From Streptosporangiaceae bacterium NEAU-GS5 (GTDB taxonomy: Bacteria; Actinomycetota; Actinomycetes; Streptosporangiales; Streptosporangiaceae), in contig JAGFNW010000004.1 in the NCBI GenBank assembly GCA_017592665.1, forward strand, positions 186,001-250,000: 64,000 nt of DNA. The letters are read 5' to 3'. Below the pieces are notes generated by a model. It saw nothing but the letters and a program-made list of their open reading frames with translations, was not told the origin of the DNA and searched no databases. Numbering within the stretch: position 1 is the stretch's first letter; the number at the start of each line of letters is the position of its first letter. Both the position numbers and the translations under genes were made by a program. This document shows positions 50,066 through 59,875 of this stretch, piece by piece.

Positions 50066-51019
50066 TCACTTACGCTTGGCGATCTCTTCGGTGAGCTGGG
50101 GAACGACCTGGAAGAGGTCGCCCACCACGCCGAAGTCGGCGATCTCGAAGAGCGGGGCCTCGGCGTCCTTGTTGACGACCACGATGGTCTTCGAGGTCTG
50201 CATGCCGGCCCGGTGCTGGATGGCGCCGGAGATGCCGACCGCGACATACAGCTGCGGGGAGACCGTCTTGCCCGTCTGACCGACCTGGAACTGGTGGGGA
50301 TACCAGCCGGCGTCGGTCGCGGCGCGGGAGGCGCCGACGGCGGCGCCGAGGGAGTCGGCCAGCTTCTCGATGAGGGCGAAGTTGTCTCCGGAGCCGACGC
50401 CGCGGCCGCCGGAGACCACGATGGCGGCCTCGGTCAGCTCGGGGCGGGCGCCCTTCTCCTGCTTGACCCGCTCCACCACGTGGGCGGTCTTGGCGAGGTC
50501 GGACAGCTCCACGTCGACCGTCTCCTCGGCGCCGGCGCCGGCGGAGGCCACGGGGGCGGTGGAGTTGGGCCGCACGGCAACAATGGGGGTGCCCTTGGTC
50601 ACGCGCGAATGCACGTTGACACCGCCGCCGAAGATGGACTGGTCGGCCACGAAGCCTTCGACCAGGCCCACGGCGTCGGTGATCACGCCGGAGTCGGTCT
50701 TGATGGCCAGCCGGCCGGCGATCTCCTTGCCCTCGGCGGTGGCGGCGACCAGCACGGCGGCCGGAGACGCCGACCCGACCAGCGAGGCGAGCAGCTCGGC
50801 CTTGGGGGCGACCACATAGTCGGCCAGGTCGGCAGAGCCGGCCACATAGATCTTGTCGGCGCCGTATTCGGTCAGCTTGGCCTTGGCCGCGTCGGAATAC
50901 CCAGGACCGGCCCATACGGCCGACGGCTCGCCGAGCGAGCGCGCCAGGGTCAGCAGCTCCAGGGTGACCTTCTTGACGTCCCCGTCGACATGCTCGACGA
51001 GAACCAGGATCTCACTCAT
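50066..51019 (-). CDS. etfA: Electron transfer flavoprotein alpha subunit
   Basis: 317 residues. The C-terminal FAD-binding domain has [63 protein letters not shown], the ETF-alpha signature. With EtfB it carries electrons from acyl-CoA dehydrogenases to the respiratory chain. ATG 51019 ([13 protein letters not shown]) is 10 nt after the etfB stop with GAGGGGG upstream. Confidence 0.95.
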   Translation of the reverse strand: MSEILVLVEHVDGDVKKVTLELLTLARSLGEPSAVWAGPGYSDAAKAKLTEYGADKIYVAGSADLADYVVAPKAELLASLVGSASPAAVLVAATAEGKEIAGRLAIKTDSGVITDAVGLVEGFVADQSIFGGGVNVHSRVTKGTPIVAVRPNSTAPVASAGAGAEETVDVELSDLAKTAHVVERVKQEKGARPELTEAAIVVSGGRGVGSGDNFALIEKLADSLGAAVGASRAATDAGWYPHQFQVGQTGKTVSPQLYVAVGISGAIQHRAGMQTSKTIVVVNKDAEAPLFEIADFGVVGDLFQVVPQLTEEIAKRK

Positions 51020-51029
51020 GCAGGCCCCC

Positions 51030-51809
51030 TCAGATGAACTTCTTCGACGCGAGGAACTCGGCGGCCTTCGCGCCACCGTCGCCCTCGTCCTTCACGACCG
51101 TGCCCGCGGCGCGCGGCGGCGCGACGGCGAAGTCGACGACCTCGCTCCACGCCCCGGCGAGACCCAGCTGGCCCGCGTCGGCCTCGAGGTCGGCCGCGCC
51201 GAGCGTCTCGACCGGCTTCTTCTTGGCCGCCATGATCCCCTTGAAGGACGGGTAACGCGGCTCGTTGATCTTCTCGACCACCGATACGACGGCGGGGAGG
51301 CTCGCCTCGACCCGGTCGTAGCCGTAGTCGGTGACCCGCTCGATCGTCACCGCCGAGCCGTTCACCTCGACCTTCCTGGCCTGCGACAGCTGCGGCACGC
51401 CGAGGCGCTCGGCCAGCATGGCGGCCAGCACGCCGGTGCGCGCGTCGGTGGACTCCGAGCCGAGCACGACGACGTCGAAGCCGACCCTGCCCAGCGCCTG
51501 GGCCAGCGCGTAGGAGGTGGAGAGGGCGTCGGAGCCGGCGAGCGCGTCGTCGACGAGGTGGACGGCCTTGTCGGCGCCCATGGCGAGGGCCTTGCGGATG
51601 GTGTCGGCGGCCTTGGCCGGTCCCATGGTGAGGACGGTCACCTCTCCGCCGTGCGCCTCCTTGAGCCGCAGGGCCTCCTCGACCGCATACTCGTCCAGCT
51701 CGTTGATGACGCCGTCTACGGCGTCGCGGTCGAGCGTCTTGTCATCGGACCTCAGCTTGCGCTCGGTCGCCGTGTCGGGGACCTGCTTCACGCAGACGAC
51801 GATGTTCAT
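51030..51809 (-). CDS. etfB: Electron transfer flavoprotein beta subunit
   Basis: 259 residues. MNIVVCVKQVPDT at the N terminus and the AMP-binding, partner-facing SFKGIMAAKKKPVETL near residue 200 are diagnostic of EtfB. ATG 51809 is chosen by this motif. It forms a two-gene operon with etfA. Confidence 0.95.
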   Translation of the reverse strand: MNIVVCVKQVPDTATERKLRSDDKTLDRDAVDGVINELDEYAVEEALRLKEAHGGEVTVLTMGPAKAADTIRKALAMGADKAVHLVDDALAGSDALSTSYALAQALGRVGFDVVVLGSESTDARTGVLAAMLAERLGVPQLSQARKVEVNGSAVTIERVTDYGYDRVEASLPAVVSVVEKINEPRYPSFKGIMAAKKKPVETLGAADLEADAGQLGLAGAWSEVVDFAVAPPRAAGTVVKDEGDGGAKAAEFLASKKFI

Positions 51810-51945
51810 GGTCGGTGGCCGACCTCCCGTGTTCCGTACGGTTCTCGGACGTGCTGCCAAGACTGCCAGGTGGGACACCGGCCCGTGACAGCGGGTGGCA
51901 CGGGACATATGTTACCCACCAGTAGCCACCTTAAAGCACCACGGA

Positions 51946-53181
51946 TCAGCTTGAGACGATCAGCACGAGAAGCAGGAATACCACGGTGCCGACGGCCAGC
52001 ACGAGGACGGCCGTGCTGAACAGGGCCGACAGCAGCCCCCACAGTCCGACCGCGCCGAGCCCGCTCACCACGTCGACGACCACACGCCGACGCGACCCGC
52101 CCAGCAGCCCGAAGCCGGCGTCGATCACCAAGGCCACGCCGTACGTCACCAGGAGCAGCAGCGACACCTGCGGCAGATATGCGCGGGCGGCCGCCGCCGC
52201 CAGTGCCGTGACCACGCCGGATCCGACGATCCACCGCTGGTGGAGCCGTTCGCGCCGGCGCCGCCTCGCCTCCTCGACCGTGGACGTGGGCGTGCGCTTG
52301 TCGCCCGGAACCCACTCGCGCGTCAGCGCCTCATGGAGCGACCCACCGCTCATCGTGACCGGTTCGGGGGCGCGCGGGACGCCGTTCCGCACGGCGGCAG
52401 GCGCGGGCGCCGGAACGATGCCGCCGAGGCGCGCCACGAGCTGCGGCGCGGTCGGGCGGGCGGCGGGATCGGGATGCATGCAGTCGCGCAGCAGCGGCCC
52501 GAGCCACGACGGCACGTCCGACAGGTCGGGCTCGCCGTGCACCACGCGGTAGGCGACCGCCGGAGCGGGCCCCGTGCCGTACGGCTGCCGCCCCGTGACC
52601 GCGTACGCCAACGTGGCCGCCCACGCGAACACGTCGGACTCCGGCCCCGCGTCGCGGCCCTCCAGCACCTCGGGAGCCAGGTAGCCGGGCGTGCCGACCA
52701 CGGCGCCCGACGCGGTCACCGACGCCGCGTCCAGCGCGACGGCGATGCCGAAGTCGATCACATAGGGCTCGCCCTCGGCGAGGATCACGTTGGCCGGCTT
52801 GAGGTCGCGGTGGACGATCCCGGCCGCGTGGATCGAGGCGAGGGCCTCGGCCAGGCCGCGCGCGAGCCGTACGAGATCGTCGTTGTCGACCGGCGCCACC
52901 GTGCTGAGCGCACGGCCCTGCACGTAGCGGGTCACGATGTAGGGCTGCTCGCCGGTCAGGGAAGCATCGAGGACCTCGGCGATGTGCGGGCCGCGGACCC
53001 GGCGCATGGTCTCGAACTCGCGGGCCAGCCGGGTGAGCGCCAGCGCGTCGGACGCGACGTGCGGGTGCAGCACCTTGACCGCGACCGTCCGGCCGTCCTT
53101 GTCGAGCGCCAGGTGGACCTCGCCGAAACCACCGGCGCCGAGGCGTGACAGCAACTGGTAGGGGCCGAGACGATCGGCCAT
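51946..53181 (-). CDS. Ser/Thr protein kinase with C-terminal membrane domain (1)
   Basis: 411 residues. The kinase domain (1-260) has the glycine loop GAGGFGEVH, VAVKVL (Lys), HRDLKPANV (catalytic Asp), DFGIA and APE, all intact. A Pro/Ala linker leads to about four membrane spans at the C terminus (300-411) with almost no extracellular sensor. This is the third kinase in a row and the one nearest etfB. Confidence 0.9.
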   Translation of the reverse strand: MADRLGPYQLLSRLGAGGFGEVHLALDKDGRTVAVKVLHPHVASDALALTRLAREFETMRRVRGPHIAEVLDASLTGEQPYIVTRYVQGRALSTVAPVDNDDLVRLARGLAEALASIHAAGIVHRDLKPANVILAEGEPYVIDFGIAVALDAASVTASGAVVGTPGYLAPEVLEGRDAGPESDVFAWAATLAYAVTGRQPYGTGPAPAVAYRVVHGEPDLSDVPSWLGPLLRDCMHPDPAARPTAPQLVARLGGIVPAPAPAAVRNGVPRAPEPVTMSGGSLHEALTREWVPGDKRTPTSTVEEARRRRRERLHQRWIVGSGVVTALAAAAARAYLPQVSLLLLVTYGVALVIDAGFGLLGGSRRRVVVDVVSGLGAVGLWGLLSALFSTAVLVLAVGTVVFLLLVLIVSS

Positions 53182-53231
53182 TCGCTCCCTCCCAGCTCAG
53201 TCAGGCCCCGCGCGCGGATACGTCCAGATGA

Positions 53232-55307
53232 TCAATTGGTCCAGAAGGTCAGGAACCCGAGGCCGAGCCGGTCGAGGAAATCGCCGATCAGGCCGCCCAG
53301 CAGGCCCATGACGCTCCGCTTGCCGTCTTGGATGAGGCCGTGGATCACTGTGGACGGCGGCCGCCACGGCTCCCACGAGGGCACGGCCGAGATCGCCGTC
53401 ATGATCGTGAAGAATGCCACGGTGCCGACCGCGATCGCCGCCACCATGCCGACCCCGGGGCTCCGGATCGCCGCGCTCAGCGCGCGCGACACGGCCTTGC
53501 GCGGCGCGCCGCCGCCGGGCAGCACGAACAGGCCCGCGACGAACGCGCCCGACGCGTACGCCGCGGCCGGGTCGGTATCGATCTTGGCGCCGTAAACGAG
53601 CGCGCCCCACACGCAGACGCCGAACATCGCCGCGAGCGGCACCTGAACGACGGTCGCCAGCACGGCCTTGACCAGGGCCCACGGCGTGCCGGCCAGGACG
53701 ATCAGCGGATCGGCCGCGCTGCTGCCGCGCATCGAACGGCGGTCGGAGACGCCGCTCATGAGGTAGTGCCCGACCCGCAGGCACAGCGCGATCACGACGG
53801 CCAGCAGCGAGACCGTGATGGGCAACATGACGGCCGCCGCGACCAGCACCGCCAGCAACCCCGCGCCGAGGAACGGATGCGCCGTCCGATAGCGCGGCTT
53901 GGCCTGGGCTTCCGGTCCATACGGCTGGGCCTGGCCACCCGGCCTGGCCTGCGCGGGCGGTGGCGCCTGCGGCGGATAAGCCGCGGGGGGATAGCCGCCC
54001 GCCACCCGCTGGTTGGGATGCGGCGGCGGCATCGTGCCCGGCGGGGGCATCATGCCCGGCTGCGCCGGCGGATAGAAGCCGGGCGGAGGCGGCACGCTCT
54101 TCCGGCTGGGCTTGGTCTCCTGCCGCCGGCGCTCGACCGGCGCGTAGTTCACGGGAGGCAGCAGGTCGGAGAAGTTGTCTCCGTTGGGAAGCACGCGCGT
54201 GCCGTTCCTCGGCACCCTGGTGCCGTCGGCGAGGACACGCGTGCCGTCGGAAAGTATTCGGGTGCCGTCGTCCAGCACGCGAGTGCCGTCGGCCAGCAAC
54301 GAGGTGCCGTCGGTGAGCAGCTTGGTGCCGTCGGCGAAGATCCTGGTGCCGTCGGCGAGAACCTTCGTGCCGTCGGCGAGGATTTGGGTGCCGTCGGCGA
54401 GCACCCGCGTGCCGTTGGTGGCGGCCGAGCCGTTGAGGACGGTCGTGCCGGGCGGCGCCGACTGCTCGCGGAAGACGGTGACCGACGGGTCGAGCGCCCG
54501 GGAAAGGCGCAGCAACGAGCCGGCGGTCGGACGCGAATCGGCCTCACGCGTCAGGGCCAGCCGCAGCCAGCCGCGCAGCCACGCCGGCGCGAGATCGGTC
54601 TGGGCCTTACCCTCGAGGATGTTGTAGCAGACGGCCTCGAACGTGCCCGACCCGAACGGCGGCTTGCCGGTCGAGGCGAAGAACACGGTCGCGGCGAGCG
54701 CGTGCACGTCGGCCGCCTGGGTGATCTCGGAATCCCGGATGATCTCCGGGGCCAGATAGCCGGGCGTGCCGACGAACATGCCGGTCTGCGTCAGCCGGGT
54801 CGCGTTGACCAGGTGCGCGATGCCGAAGTCGATCACCAGCGGCTCGAGGACGCCGGCGTCGTTCGAGACCAGCATCACGTTGGCCGGCTTGAGGTCGCGG
54901 TGGATGACGTCGGCCGCGTGGATGGCGACCAGCGCCTCGCAGAGGCCGCGCGCGAGCCGTACGAGATCGCGGGCCGGAAGCGGGCCGTCGTCGATGACCG
55001 TCTGCTCCAGGGTGCGGCCGGGAGCGAACCGGGTCACGATGTAGGGCGTCGGGCCGGCCAGCTGGGCGTCGAGGACGCCCGCCACACGCGGGCTGCGCAC
55101 CCGCCGCATGGTCTCCACCTCGCGCGTGAGCCGATCACGCGCCTTCAGGTCGGAGGCCACATGCGGATGCAATACCTTGATCGCGACCTCGCGGCCCTCC
55201 GCGTCGAGCCCGAGATGGACGACCCCCATGCCGCCCTCGCCCAGCTGGCGGACCAGTCGATAGGGGCCGATCCGCTCCGTCGCCTCAGTCGCTGACACGT
55301 CGTCCAT
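53232..55307 (-). CDS. Ser/Thr protein kinase with heptad-repeat linker and membrane domain (2)
   Basis: 691 residues. Intact kinase domain (about 12-270: GEGGMGVVH, VAIKVL, HRDLKPANV, DFGIA, GTPGYLAPE). Residues 298-378 are eleven copies of a seven-residue unit (DGTRVLA and variants). Then a Pro/Gln-rich segment (395-470) and several membrane spans (478-640) follow, with a short tail. Starts 6 nt after the previous kinase stop. The substrate is unknown; the FHA protein at 19312 is a conceivable reader. Confidence 0.9.
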   Translation of the reverse strand: MDDVSATEATERIGPYRLVRQLGEGGMGVVHLGLDAEGREVAIKVLHPHVASDLKARDRLTREVETMRRVRSPRVAGVLDAQLAGPTPYIVTRFAPGRTLEQTVIDDGPLPARDLVRLARGLCEALVAIHAADVIHRDLKPANVMLVSNDAGVLEPLVIDFGIAHLVNATRLTQTGMFVGTPGYLAPEIIRDSEITQAADVHALAATVFFASTGKPPFGSGTFEAVCYNILEGKAQTDLAPAWLRGWLRLALTREADSRPTAGSLLRLSRALDPSVTVFREQSAPPGTTVLNGSAATNGTRVLADGTQILADGTKVLADGTRIFADGTKLLTDGTSLLADGTRVLDDGTRILSDGTRVLADGTRVPRNGTRVLPNGDNFSDLLPPVNYAPVERRRQETKPSRKSVPPPPGFYPPAQPGMMPPPGTMPPPHPNQRVAGGYPPAAYPPQAPPPAQARPGGQAQPYGPEAQAKPRYRTAHPFLGAGLLAVLVAAAVMLPITVSLLAVVIALCLRVGHYLMSGVSDRRSMRGSSAADPLIVLAGTPWALVKAVLATVVQVPLAAMFGVCVWGALVYGAKIDTDPAAAYASGAFVAGLFVLPGGGAPRKAVSRALSAAIRSPGVGMVAAIAVGTVAFFTIMTAISAVPSWEPWRPPSTVIHGLIQDGKRSVMGLLGGLIGDFLDRLGLGFLTFWTN
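54174..54416 (-). repeat. Eleven 21-bp repeats encoding (DGTRVLA)n in kinase 2
   Basis: The units NGTRVLA, DGTQILA, DGTKVLA, DGTRIFA, DGTKLLT, DGTSLLA, DGTRVLD, DGTRILS, DGTRVLA, DGTRVPR and NGTRVLP follow each other exactly in frame. The middle copies share most of GTGCCGTCGGCGAG on the plus strand. Every unit keeps Gly-Thr; positions 4-7 vary. Confidence 0.92.
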
Positions 55308-55313
55308 CCCCCA

Positions 55314-57686
55314 TTAATTACCCGCGTTATCACGCAGATCGGCCAGCCGCAGCGTGATCGATCCCGTGTCGACCGGACCCCAGAAATGCCCCCCAACTGG
55401 GTTGCCGTAGTCGTTTACCGTCAGCAGTGCCACACCCCCCAGGATGACGGCTATCACGCCAACACTCCAGGCCAAACCTGTCGCGGCGCTCCGTGAGGGG
55501 AACAAAGAAGCCAGCATACGGCGCATCTGGCGGCTCGGTCCCTCGACTCCAGGACCAGCGCAAATGGTCCACAGCGCGACCGCCACACCCCAGGCCAGCG
55601 CGCTCGCCGTGCTCATCGACTTCACCAGCACCGCGAGCAACAACGTCACCGGGAGCCCCAGAATCAGGGCGTACGGCACCAGTGCGAGGGTCACCCCGAG
55701 TGACTTGAACACGGCCGCGGGCTGGCTCAGCACCCGGATCACGTCGGTGGCCGCGACGCTGAGCGGGCGCCGGGAGTTGAGCTGCGGCTGCGCGATGTCG
55801 GCGGCCCGCAGCAACAGGACCACCGGCAGCGCCAGCACCAGGACCAGCAGCGGCGCGAGCACGGCCGCTCCGGTCATCGCGATGAGCAGCAGCGTGCCGG
55901 CCACGCTGTACGCCTTGGAGCGCTGCAAAGTGGGACGCTCGAGAGGCGGCGCCGGCACGGGCGGCGGGACGCGCATGGTCGGCAGGAACGGCGCCGGATG
56001 CGGCTGATGCACCTGCGGCGTCTGGTCGAAGATCTCCGGCGCCTGCTCGAAGAACATCTGGTTGCCGTGATTGATCACATTGGCCGCGCCGCGACCGCCC
56101 TGACCGCTGTGCGCGCCGCCCTGACCGCCCTGACCCGGACCGCCCTGCGCGGCCTGTGCGGAGGCCCTGGTCTGGGCCTCACGCAGCTCCTCGGGCCGCA
56201 CGCGGCGCGTGGGCACGTCGCCCTCGGCCGGCCTGCCCTGCCCCGGAGACGCCGGGGCATGAGGACTGGTCTGGGGAGCGCTCTGCGGCGGCCACGTGCC
56301 GCGCTGGGGCGGGCCCATCCGCGTCGGGATGTCACCCTCCTGCGGCCCTGTGGGCTGCGGCCCCGTGGGCGGCGTCCGCCGCGGGCTCGTCGGAGGCTCA
56401 TAGCGGAGCGGCGTCTGCTGCTCCGGCTGGACGCCCGCCGTGAGGCCCGCCTTACGCAGGTCTTCGCCGGTGACCCGGACGGTCGGGAAGGGGTCGCCTG
56501 GCTGGCCGCCCGACGGCGCCTCGCCCAGCAGCGACACGAACTGATCGCTGGACCCACCTGAACCACCGGCCGGACCCGAGGGACCAGTCGAGGCCGCCGG
56601 CGCGACCGGCTGCTGGCGCGGGCCGGTCGGGGACGCGGTGGGAGTTCCAGGTTGCTGGCGCGGGCCGGTGGGCGGTGCCGCGCCGGGGCCGGTCACGGGC
56701 GGGACCGGGGACGAGACGACGGGCTGACTGCCGGAGCCGGTCGACGGCCTGGCCGTGGGCAGGGGCAGCCGCTGCCCCGTCACCGGCGGCGTTTCAAGGG
56801 CACCGGACACCAGCTGGATCGGGATCGGCTGGCCGGTCCTCTCATCGATGTTGGGAACCGTGGTGATCTCGTCAGGCACGCGCGGGCGGTTGGACTGCGG
56901 CTGCAGCCGGCCGATCTGCGCGCTGAGCTCGGCCGCGGTCGGGCGCTTGGCCGGCTCGCGCTGCAGCGCGGCGCGGAGCACGGGGCGCAGCGACTGCGGG
57001 GCCCCGTCGACGTTGGCCTTGCCGGAGGTGATGTTGAAGAAGATCATCTCCAGCGTGCCCTTGCCGAACGGCGGCTGACCGGTCGCCGCGAACAGCAGCG
57101 TGCCGGCCCAGGCGTGCACGTCGACCTCGGGACCGGCCTCGTGACCCTCGATGATCTCGGGCGCGAGATAGCCGGGCGTGCCGATGAACATGCCGGTCTG
57201 GGTGAGCCGGGTCGCGTCAACGGCCTGTGCGATGCCGAAGTCGATCAGCACCGGCTCGCCGTCGAGCATGAGCACGTTGCCGGGCTTGAGATCCCGGTGG
57301 ATCACCCCGGCCGCGTGGACGGCGGCCAGCGCCTCGGCCACGCCGCCGCCGATGCGGAGCAGCGCGTCGAGGCCCAGCGGACCGTCCTGCTTGACGATCT
57401 CGTCAAGTGGACGCCCGGGCACATATCGGGTGACGATGTAGGGCCGATGGCCCGTCACGTCGGCGTCGACGACCTCGGCGATGTGCGCGCTGCGCACTCG
57501 CCGCATGGTCTCCACCTCGCGCGCGAGCCTGCGCCGCGCGACGTCGTCCCCCGCGACCTCGGGGCGGAGAACCTTCACCGCCACCTGCCGACCATGCGGA
57601 TCCAGGGCGAGATGGACAACGCCCATGCCGCCCTCGCCCAGCCGCCTCAGCAGCCGGTAAGGCCCTAGTCGGTCGTCCTGATTCAT
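55314..57686 (-). CDS. Ser/Thr protein kinase with long disordered linker and membrane domain (3)
   Basis: 790 residues. Intact kinase domain (about 8-270: GEGGMGVVH, VAVKVL, HRDLKPGNV, DFGIA, GTPGYLAPE). A linker of about 290 residues rich in Pro, Gly, Thr and Gln with several PTR motifs (IPTRMG, VPTRRV, FPTVRV) separates it from about five membrane spans (600-750) and a short extracellular tail. It heads the kinase row; only 6 nt separate it from kinase 2. Confidence 0.9.
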   Translation of the reverse strand: MNQDDRLGPYRLLRRLGEGGMGVVHLALDPHGRQVAVKVLRPEVAGDDVARRRLAREVETMRRVRSAHIAEVVDADVTGHRPYIVTRYVPGRPLDEIVKQDGPLGLDALLRIGGGVAEALAAVHAAGVIHRDLKPGNVLMLDGEPVLIDFGIAQAVDATRLTQTGMFIGTPGYLAPEIIEGHEAGPEVDVHAWAGTLLFAATGQPPFGKGTLEMIFFNITSGKANVDGAPQSLRPVLRAALQREPAKRPTAAELSAQIGRLQPQSNRPRVPDEITTVPNIDERTGQPIPIQLVSGALETPPVTGQRLPLPTARPSTGSGSQPVVSSPVPPVTGPGAAPPTGPRQQPGTPTASPTGPRQQPVAPAASTGPSGPAGGSGGSSDQFVSLLGEAPSGGQPGDPFPTVRVTGEDLRKAGLTAGVQPEQQTPLRYEPPTSPRRTPPTGPQPTGPQEGDIPTRMGPPQRGTWPPQSAPQTSPHAPASPGQGRPAEGDVPTRRVRPEELREAQTRASAQAAQGGPGQGGQGGAHSGQGGRGAANVINHGNQMFFEQAPEIFDQTPQVHQPHPAPFLPTMRVPPPVPAPPLERPTLQRSKAYSVAGTLLLIAMTGAAVLAPLLVLVLALPVVLLLRAADIAQPQLNSRRPLSVAATDVIRVLSQPAAVFKSLGVTLALVPYALILGLPVTLLLAVLVKSMSTASALAWGVAVALWTICAGPGVEGPSRQMRRMLASLFPSRSAATGLAWSVGVIAVILGGVALLTVNDYGNPVGGHFWGPVDTGSITLRLADLRDNAGN

Positions 57687-57791
57687 GGCTTAAGCACCAT
57701 ACCGGCTGCAACCCCGCCCATGAGGAAACCATGTCGCCACATTCCTGGTAAGCACAACGTCAGGATGGGCCCTACGGTTTCCCACGGTAGT

Positions 57792-58304
57792 TCACAGTGT
57801 CAGCGCCAGTAGCTCCGTGTTCTTGATCGAAGCAAGTGCTTGGCCAGAAAGTGCCAGCTTGGACCGGCGAAAACCACTTCCGATCACTACAAAGTCCCGC
57901 TGGGTCACAGTTTCATCAACAAGCACCGGCCAGTCGCCCGGCAGGCCGATCGGAGTGATCCCGCCGTACTCCATCCCCGTCAGCGAAACCGCCTCGTCGT
58001 GCGGCGCGAAGGAGATCTTGCGGACGTCCAGATGCCGCCGGATCACGCCGTTCACGTCGGCCCGGCCCGTGGCGAGCACCATCACCGCCGCATACCGCGT
58101 CTCGCCGCCCCGCTTCCCGGCCACGACGACGCAGTTCGCCGAGTCGGCCAGGGCCACGCCGTACTTCTCGCAGAAGGCCGCGGTGTCGGCCAGCGTGGGG
58201 TCGATCTCGGCCACGCGTACGCCGTCCACCTCGCCCACGGCGCGCGCGACCGGGTCGGCGACGAGGTCGAGCCGTTCCTGCACAGGGATCCAGTCGAGCA
58301 TCAT
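57792..58304 (-). CDS. YbaK/EbsC-type aminoacyl-tRNA deacylase-like protein
   Basis: 170 residues. VVVAGKRGG with the conserved Lys, LDVRKISFAPHDEAVSLTGMEYGGITPIGLP and VLVDETV match the YbaK/ProXp editing fold that hydrolyses misacylated tRNA. ATG 58304 overlaps the amine-oxidase stop (ATGA) with AAGGGG close upstream; ATG 58301 is a second possible start. As the last gene of a four-gene cluster, its real role may be tied to that cluster. Confidence 0.75.
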   Translation of the reverse strand: MMLDWIPVQERLDLVADPVARAVGEVDGVRVAEIDPTLADTAAFCEKYGVALADSANCVVVAGKRGGETRYAAVMVLATGRADVNGVIRRHLDVRKISFAPHDEAVSLTGMEYGGITPIGLPGDWPVLVDETVTQRDFVVIGSGFRRSKLALSGQALASIKNTELLALTL

Positions 58305-59875
58305 GTCCCCTTCAGCACCCTTTGGTGCAATTGCGTGACCGCCGCCCGTGCCGACTCGAACGCCCCGGCCTGCCAGGCGACCAGATACGACATCCAGTCT
58401 CCCGCGAAGTAGACCCGGCCCGCGGGGTGGCGCAGCAACTCGAAGTTCGCGTCGTAGTTCCGCCAGCCGGCCCAGGCGCCCTCGATGTGCGGCTGCCGCC
58501 GCCAAGCCACCGACACGCTCGCCGTCAGATCCTGGCGGTACTTGGGCCCGTGGATCCGCTCCCCCTGCTCCAGCGCGCGGGCCAGCCGCCGGCCGTGGGT
58601 CAGTTTCGCGTAGGTGTCGGCGTCGGAACCGATGTTGTAGTAGCCGAGCATGAGGCCGTGCGTGCCGTGGAAACCGTACGAGGGATACCAGAGTCGCTGC
58701 AGGTCGAGGTCGGTCTCGGTGATGCCGCCGTAGATCCGGTCCTCCAGTTCCCACCAGCGCCGCCGATACTCCAGGCCGAGCTTCCCGGCCGACGCCGGCA
58801 CCGGGATGGCGAGCGCGGCCCGGACCTTCGGGTCCAGGTTGCAGGGGATCTTCACAAGCAGGTGCGGCGGCAGCGCGGCCACGCAGTAGTCGGCCTTGAT
58901 CGAACCACCGGTGTAGGCGACCTCGACACCGTCCGGCAGATTCGTGATCTTCGTGACCTTCGCGCCCATGCGGATCCGGTCGTCACCGACCTCCCGCGCC
59001 AACGCCTCGACGATCTTGTCCATGCCGCCGACCGGCTGGAACATCGGCATGGCCTGCTCGTAGTCGAGGTCGAAACTGAGCGCGCGGCCGAGGCCGTAGC
59101 CGAGGACGTCACTCATCGGCGGCGGGCCGGACAGCGGCGTGCCGGGGCCGGTCGCGGGGTAAACCTGGAAGCCGCGGCGCGGAGAGCCGGTGTAGCTGCC
59201 GTCGCTGCCGATCGCGCCGAACTGGCCGAGGAAGTCGAGCAGATTGGCCTTGTCGCCGCTGGTCAACCGCTTGTCGAGGGCTCCGCTCGCGGTCGCCTTG
59301 GCCAGCAGCTCCGCGACGTACCCATACATGTCGGCCCGGGCCGTACGGAAGCGGACGGGGGCCAGCATGCCGCTGTTGAAGACGTACGCGTTGGAGTTGT
59401 TGTTAACGAACAATTCAACCGGGACGCGCAACTCCCGGCAGTAGTCGAGGGTGACCATCCACTGGGCGATCCGGGCCGGGCCCGCGTTGAAATAGGTGCC
59501 CTCGGAGAACGTGGCCACCTGCGTCTCGCCGTCCAGCTCGGTCAGGCGGTCTCCGGCGCGAAGCGTCCGGTTGCGCCCGCCGACGTGGTCCGACGCCTCG
59601 AGGACCGTGCAGTCATAGCCGGCTTTGCCCAGCTCGTACGCGCTGGCGAGACCGGCGACCCCGGCGCCGAGGATCACGACCTTGGCGGCGGCCCGCCCGG
59701 TCAGCGCGAAGTCCGAACGCTGCGGCGGCGCGAAATCCTTCTGCTGCTGGGAAGGGGCGAGGCCGAGCGCGCCCATGGCCGCGTACATGGCGCCCGCGCC
59801 GCCGGCCACGCCGACCCCCACGAGCAGCGCACGCCGCGTGAGCTTTTTATCGGCGTTTGTTCGGTCGGCGTTCAT
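58301..59875 (-). CDS. Tat-exported flavin amine oxidase
   Basis: 524 residues. Tat-like signal KKLTRRALLVGVGVAGG (10-26) then an FAD-binding GAGVAGLASAYELG (70-83), VGGRNRTLR and the C-terminal GRVYFAGDWMSYLVAWQAGAFESA, typical of L-amino-acid or monoamine oxidases. It would oxidise an amine or amino acid outside the cytoplasm or at the membrane. ATG 59875 overlaps the PP-loop gene stop by 4 nt. Substrate unknown. Confidence 0.85.
   Translation of the reverse strand: MNADRTNADKKLTRRALLVGVGVAGGAGAMYAAMGALGLAPSQQQKDFAPPQRSDFALTGRAAAKVVILGAGVAGLASAYELGKAGYDCTVLEASDHVGGRNRTLRAGDRLTELDGETQVATFSEGTYFNAGPARIAQWMVTLDYCRELRVPVELFVNNNSNAYVFNSGMLAPVRFRTARADMYGYVAELLAKATASGALDKRLTSGDKANLLDFLGQFGAIGSDGSYTGSPRRGFQVYPATGPGTPLSGPPPMSDVLGYGLGRALSFDLDYEQAMPMFQPVGGMDKIVEALAREVGDDRIRMGAKVTKITNLPDGVEVAYTGGSIKADYCVAALPPHLLVKIPCNLDPKVRAALAIPVPASAGKLGLEYRRRWWELEDRIYGGITETDLDLQRLWYPSYGFHGTHGLMLGYYNIGSDADTYAKLTHGRRLARALEQGERIHGPKYRQDLTASVSVAWRRQPHIEGAWAGWRNYDANFELLRHPAGRVYFAGDWMSYLVAWQAGAFESARAAVTQLHQRVLKGT

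Noticed and set aside
53328-55295. 655-codon plus-strand frame opposite kinase 2
   Set aside because: It mirrors the kinase including the heptad array; the kinase motifs are on the minus strand.
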